In this document: positions 32,353-32,424 of the stretch, piece by piece
Layout of the letters: the number at the start of each line of letters is the position of its first letter
Numbering within the stretch: the first letter of the stretch is position 1
Origin: Betaproteobacteria bacterium
GTDB taxonomy: Bacteria > Pseudomonadota > Gammaproteobacteria > Burkholderiales > Burkholderiaceae_C
Length of the DNA: 32,424 nt
Direction of reading: 5' to 3'
NCBI GenBank assembly: GCA_009925955.1
Contig: RFPX01000001.1
Span: 1-32,424, forward strand
Notes under the pieces: model-generated
What the model saw: only the letters and a program-made list of their open reading frames with translations
The model's database searches: none
What the model was told of the DNA's origin: nothing
Translations under genes and position numbers: made by a program

Positions 32353-32424
32353 ATGCCACTGCCCAAGCCCCCAGTTCGTAAAGCCACCCTGCTCTCACCA
32401 GCCGATTACCCGTCGGCGGCATCG
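32353..32424 (+). CDS. Probable PhoH-family protein, N-terminal fragment
   Basis: An open frame runs from ATG 32353 to the window edge (24 codons, MPLPKPPVRKATLLSPADYP then SAAS). This opening resembles the N-terminus of PhoH-family ATPases that follow bcp in Burkholderiales, as I recall it. The conserved domain is not in view, no ribosome site is clear, and the call is tentative. Confidence 0.45.
   Translation, partial: MPLPKPPVRKATLLSPADYPSAAS

Noticed and set aside
32259..32381. 40-codon frame as a real small protein
   Set aside because: The frame runs through a strong terminator hairpin and T-run, and its hydrophobic stretch is just the terminator translated. Conservation is not known.

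Overview
The window is about 32 kb of GC-rich chromosome from a betaproteobacterium, most likely Burkholderiales and probably Comamonadaceae or a close relative. This rests on gene content and order (ccoI-ccoS-ccoNOQPG-fixH beside an FNR regulator; xseA-sodB; lpxK-Trm112-kdsB-adk; alaA-hom-thrC-moeA-moaD-moaE; bcp followed by a phoH-like start) and on protein style. It looks like core chromosome. I see no insertion sequence, phage or CRISPR array.

Left part (1-8412): the 3' end of an FNR-family regulator faces a complete cbb3 oxidase locus on the minus strand. The locus comprises the copper-transporting ATPase ccoI, ccoS, the oxidase genes ccoN-ccoO-ccoQ-ccoP, the maturation genes ccoG and fixH, and a small membrane protein. 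ccoQ (59 aa) and ccoS (46 aa) are short and were read directly from the sequence. A perfect FNR box (TTGAT-N4-ATCAA) with a -10 element at class II spacing lies before ccoN. A degenerate copy with the same geometry lies before ccoI. The visible regulator has the E-x-x-S-R recognition helix expected to bind such sites.

Middle part (8413-15035): a secreted DUF192 protein, sodB, xseA, then a divergent region holding four direct DnaA-box-like 9-mers next to an AT-rich patch, then lpxK-Trm112-kdsB-adk (lipid A/Kdo and nucleotide metabolism), a strong terminator, an SDR dehydrogenase and tRNA-Pro(UGG).

Right part (15036-32424): an MFS transporter coupled by a GTGA overlap to an acetolactate-synthase-like TPP enzyme. 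The enzyme is broken by an exact 7-bp tandem duplication. Next come the de novo NAD genes (nadA-nadC, convergent with nadB), clpB with a sigma-32-like promoter, a conserved unknown protein, the molybdopterin genes moaE, moaD and moeA, the threonine genes thrC and hom, an AlaA-type aminotransferase, an Mth938-like protein, a Bcp/PrxQ peroxidase without the usual second cysteine, a possible small RNA or leader with a strong terminator, and the first codons of a probable PhoH-family gene.

The observations most worth a second look are the DnaA-box cluster between xseA and lpxK, the 7-bp duplication in the TPP enzyme gene, the paired FNR promoters of ccoN and ccoI, and -10 elements lying 6-8 nt before start codons, which suggests leaderless mRNAs. 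I found no clearly new multi-gene system.
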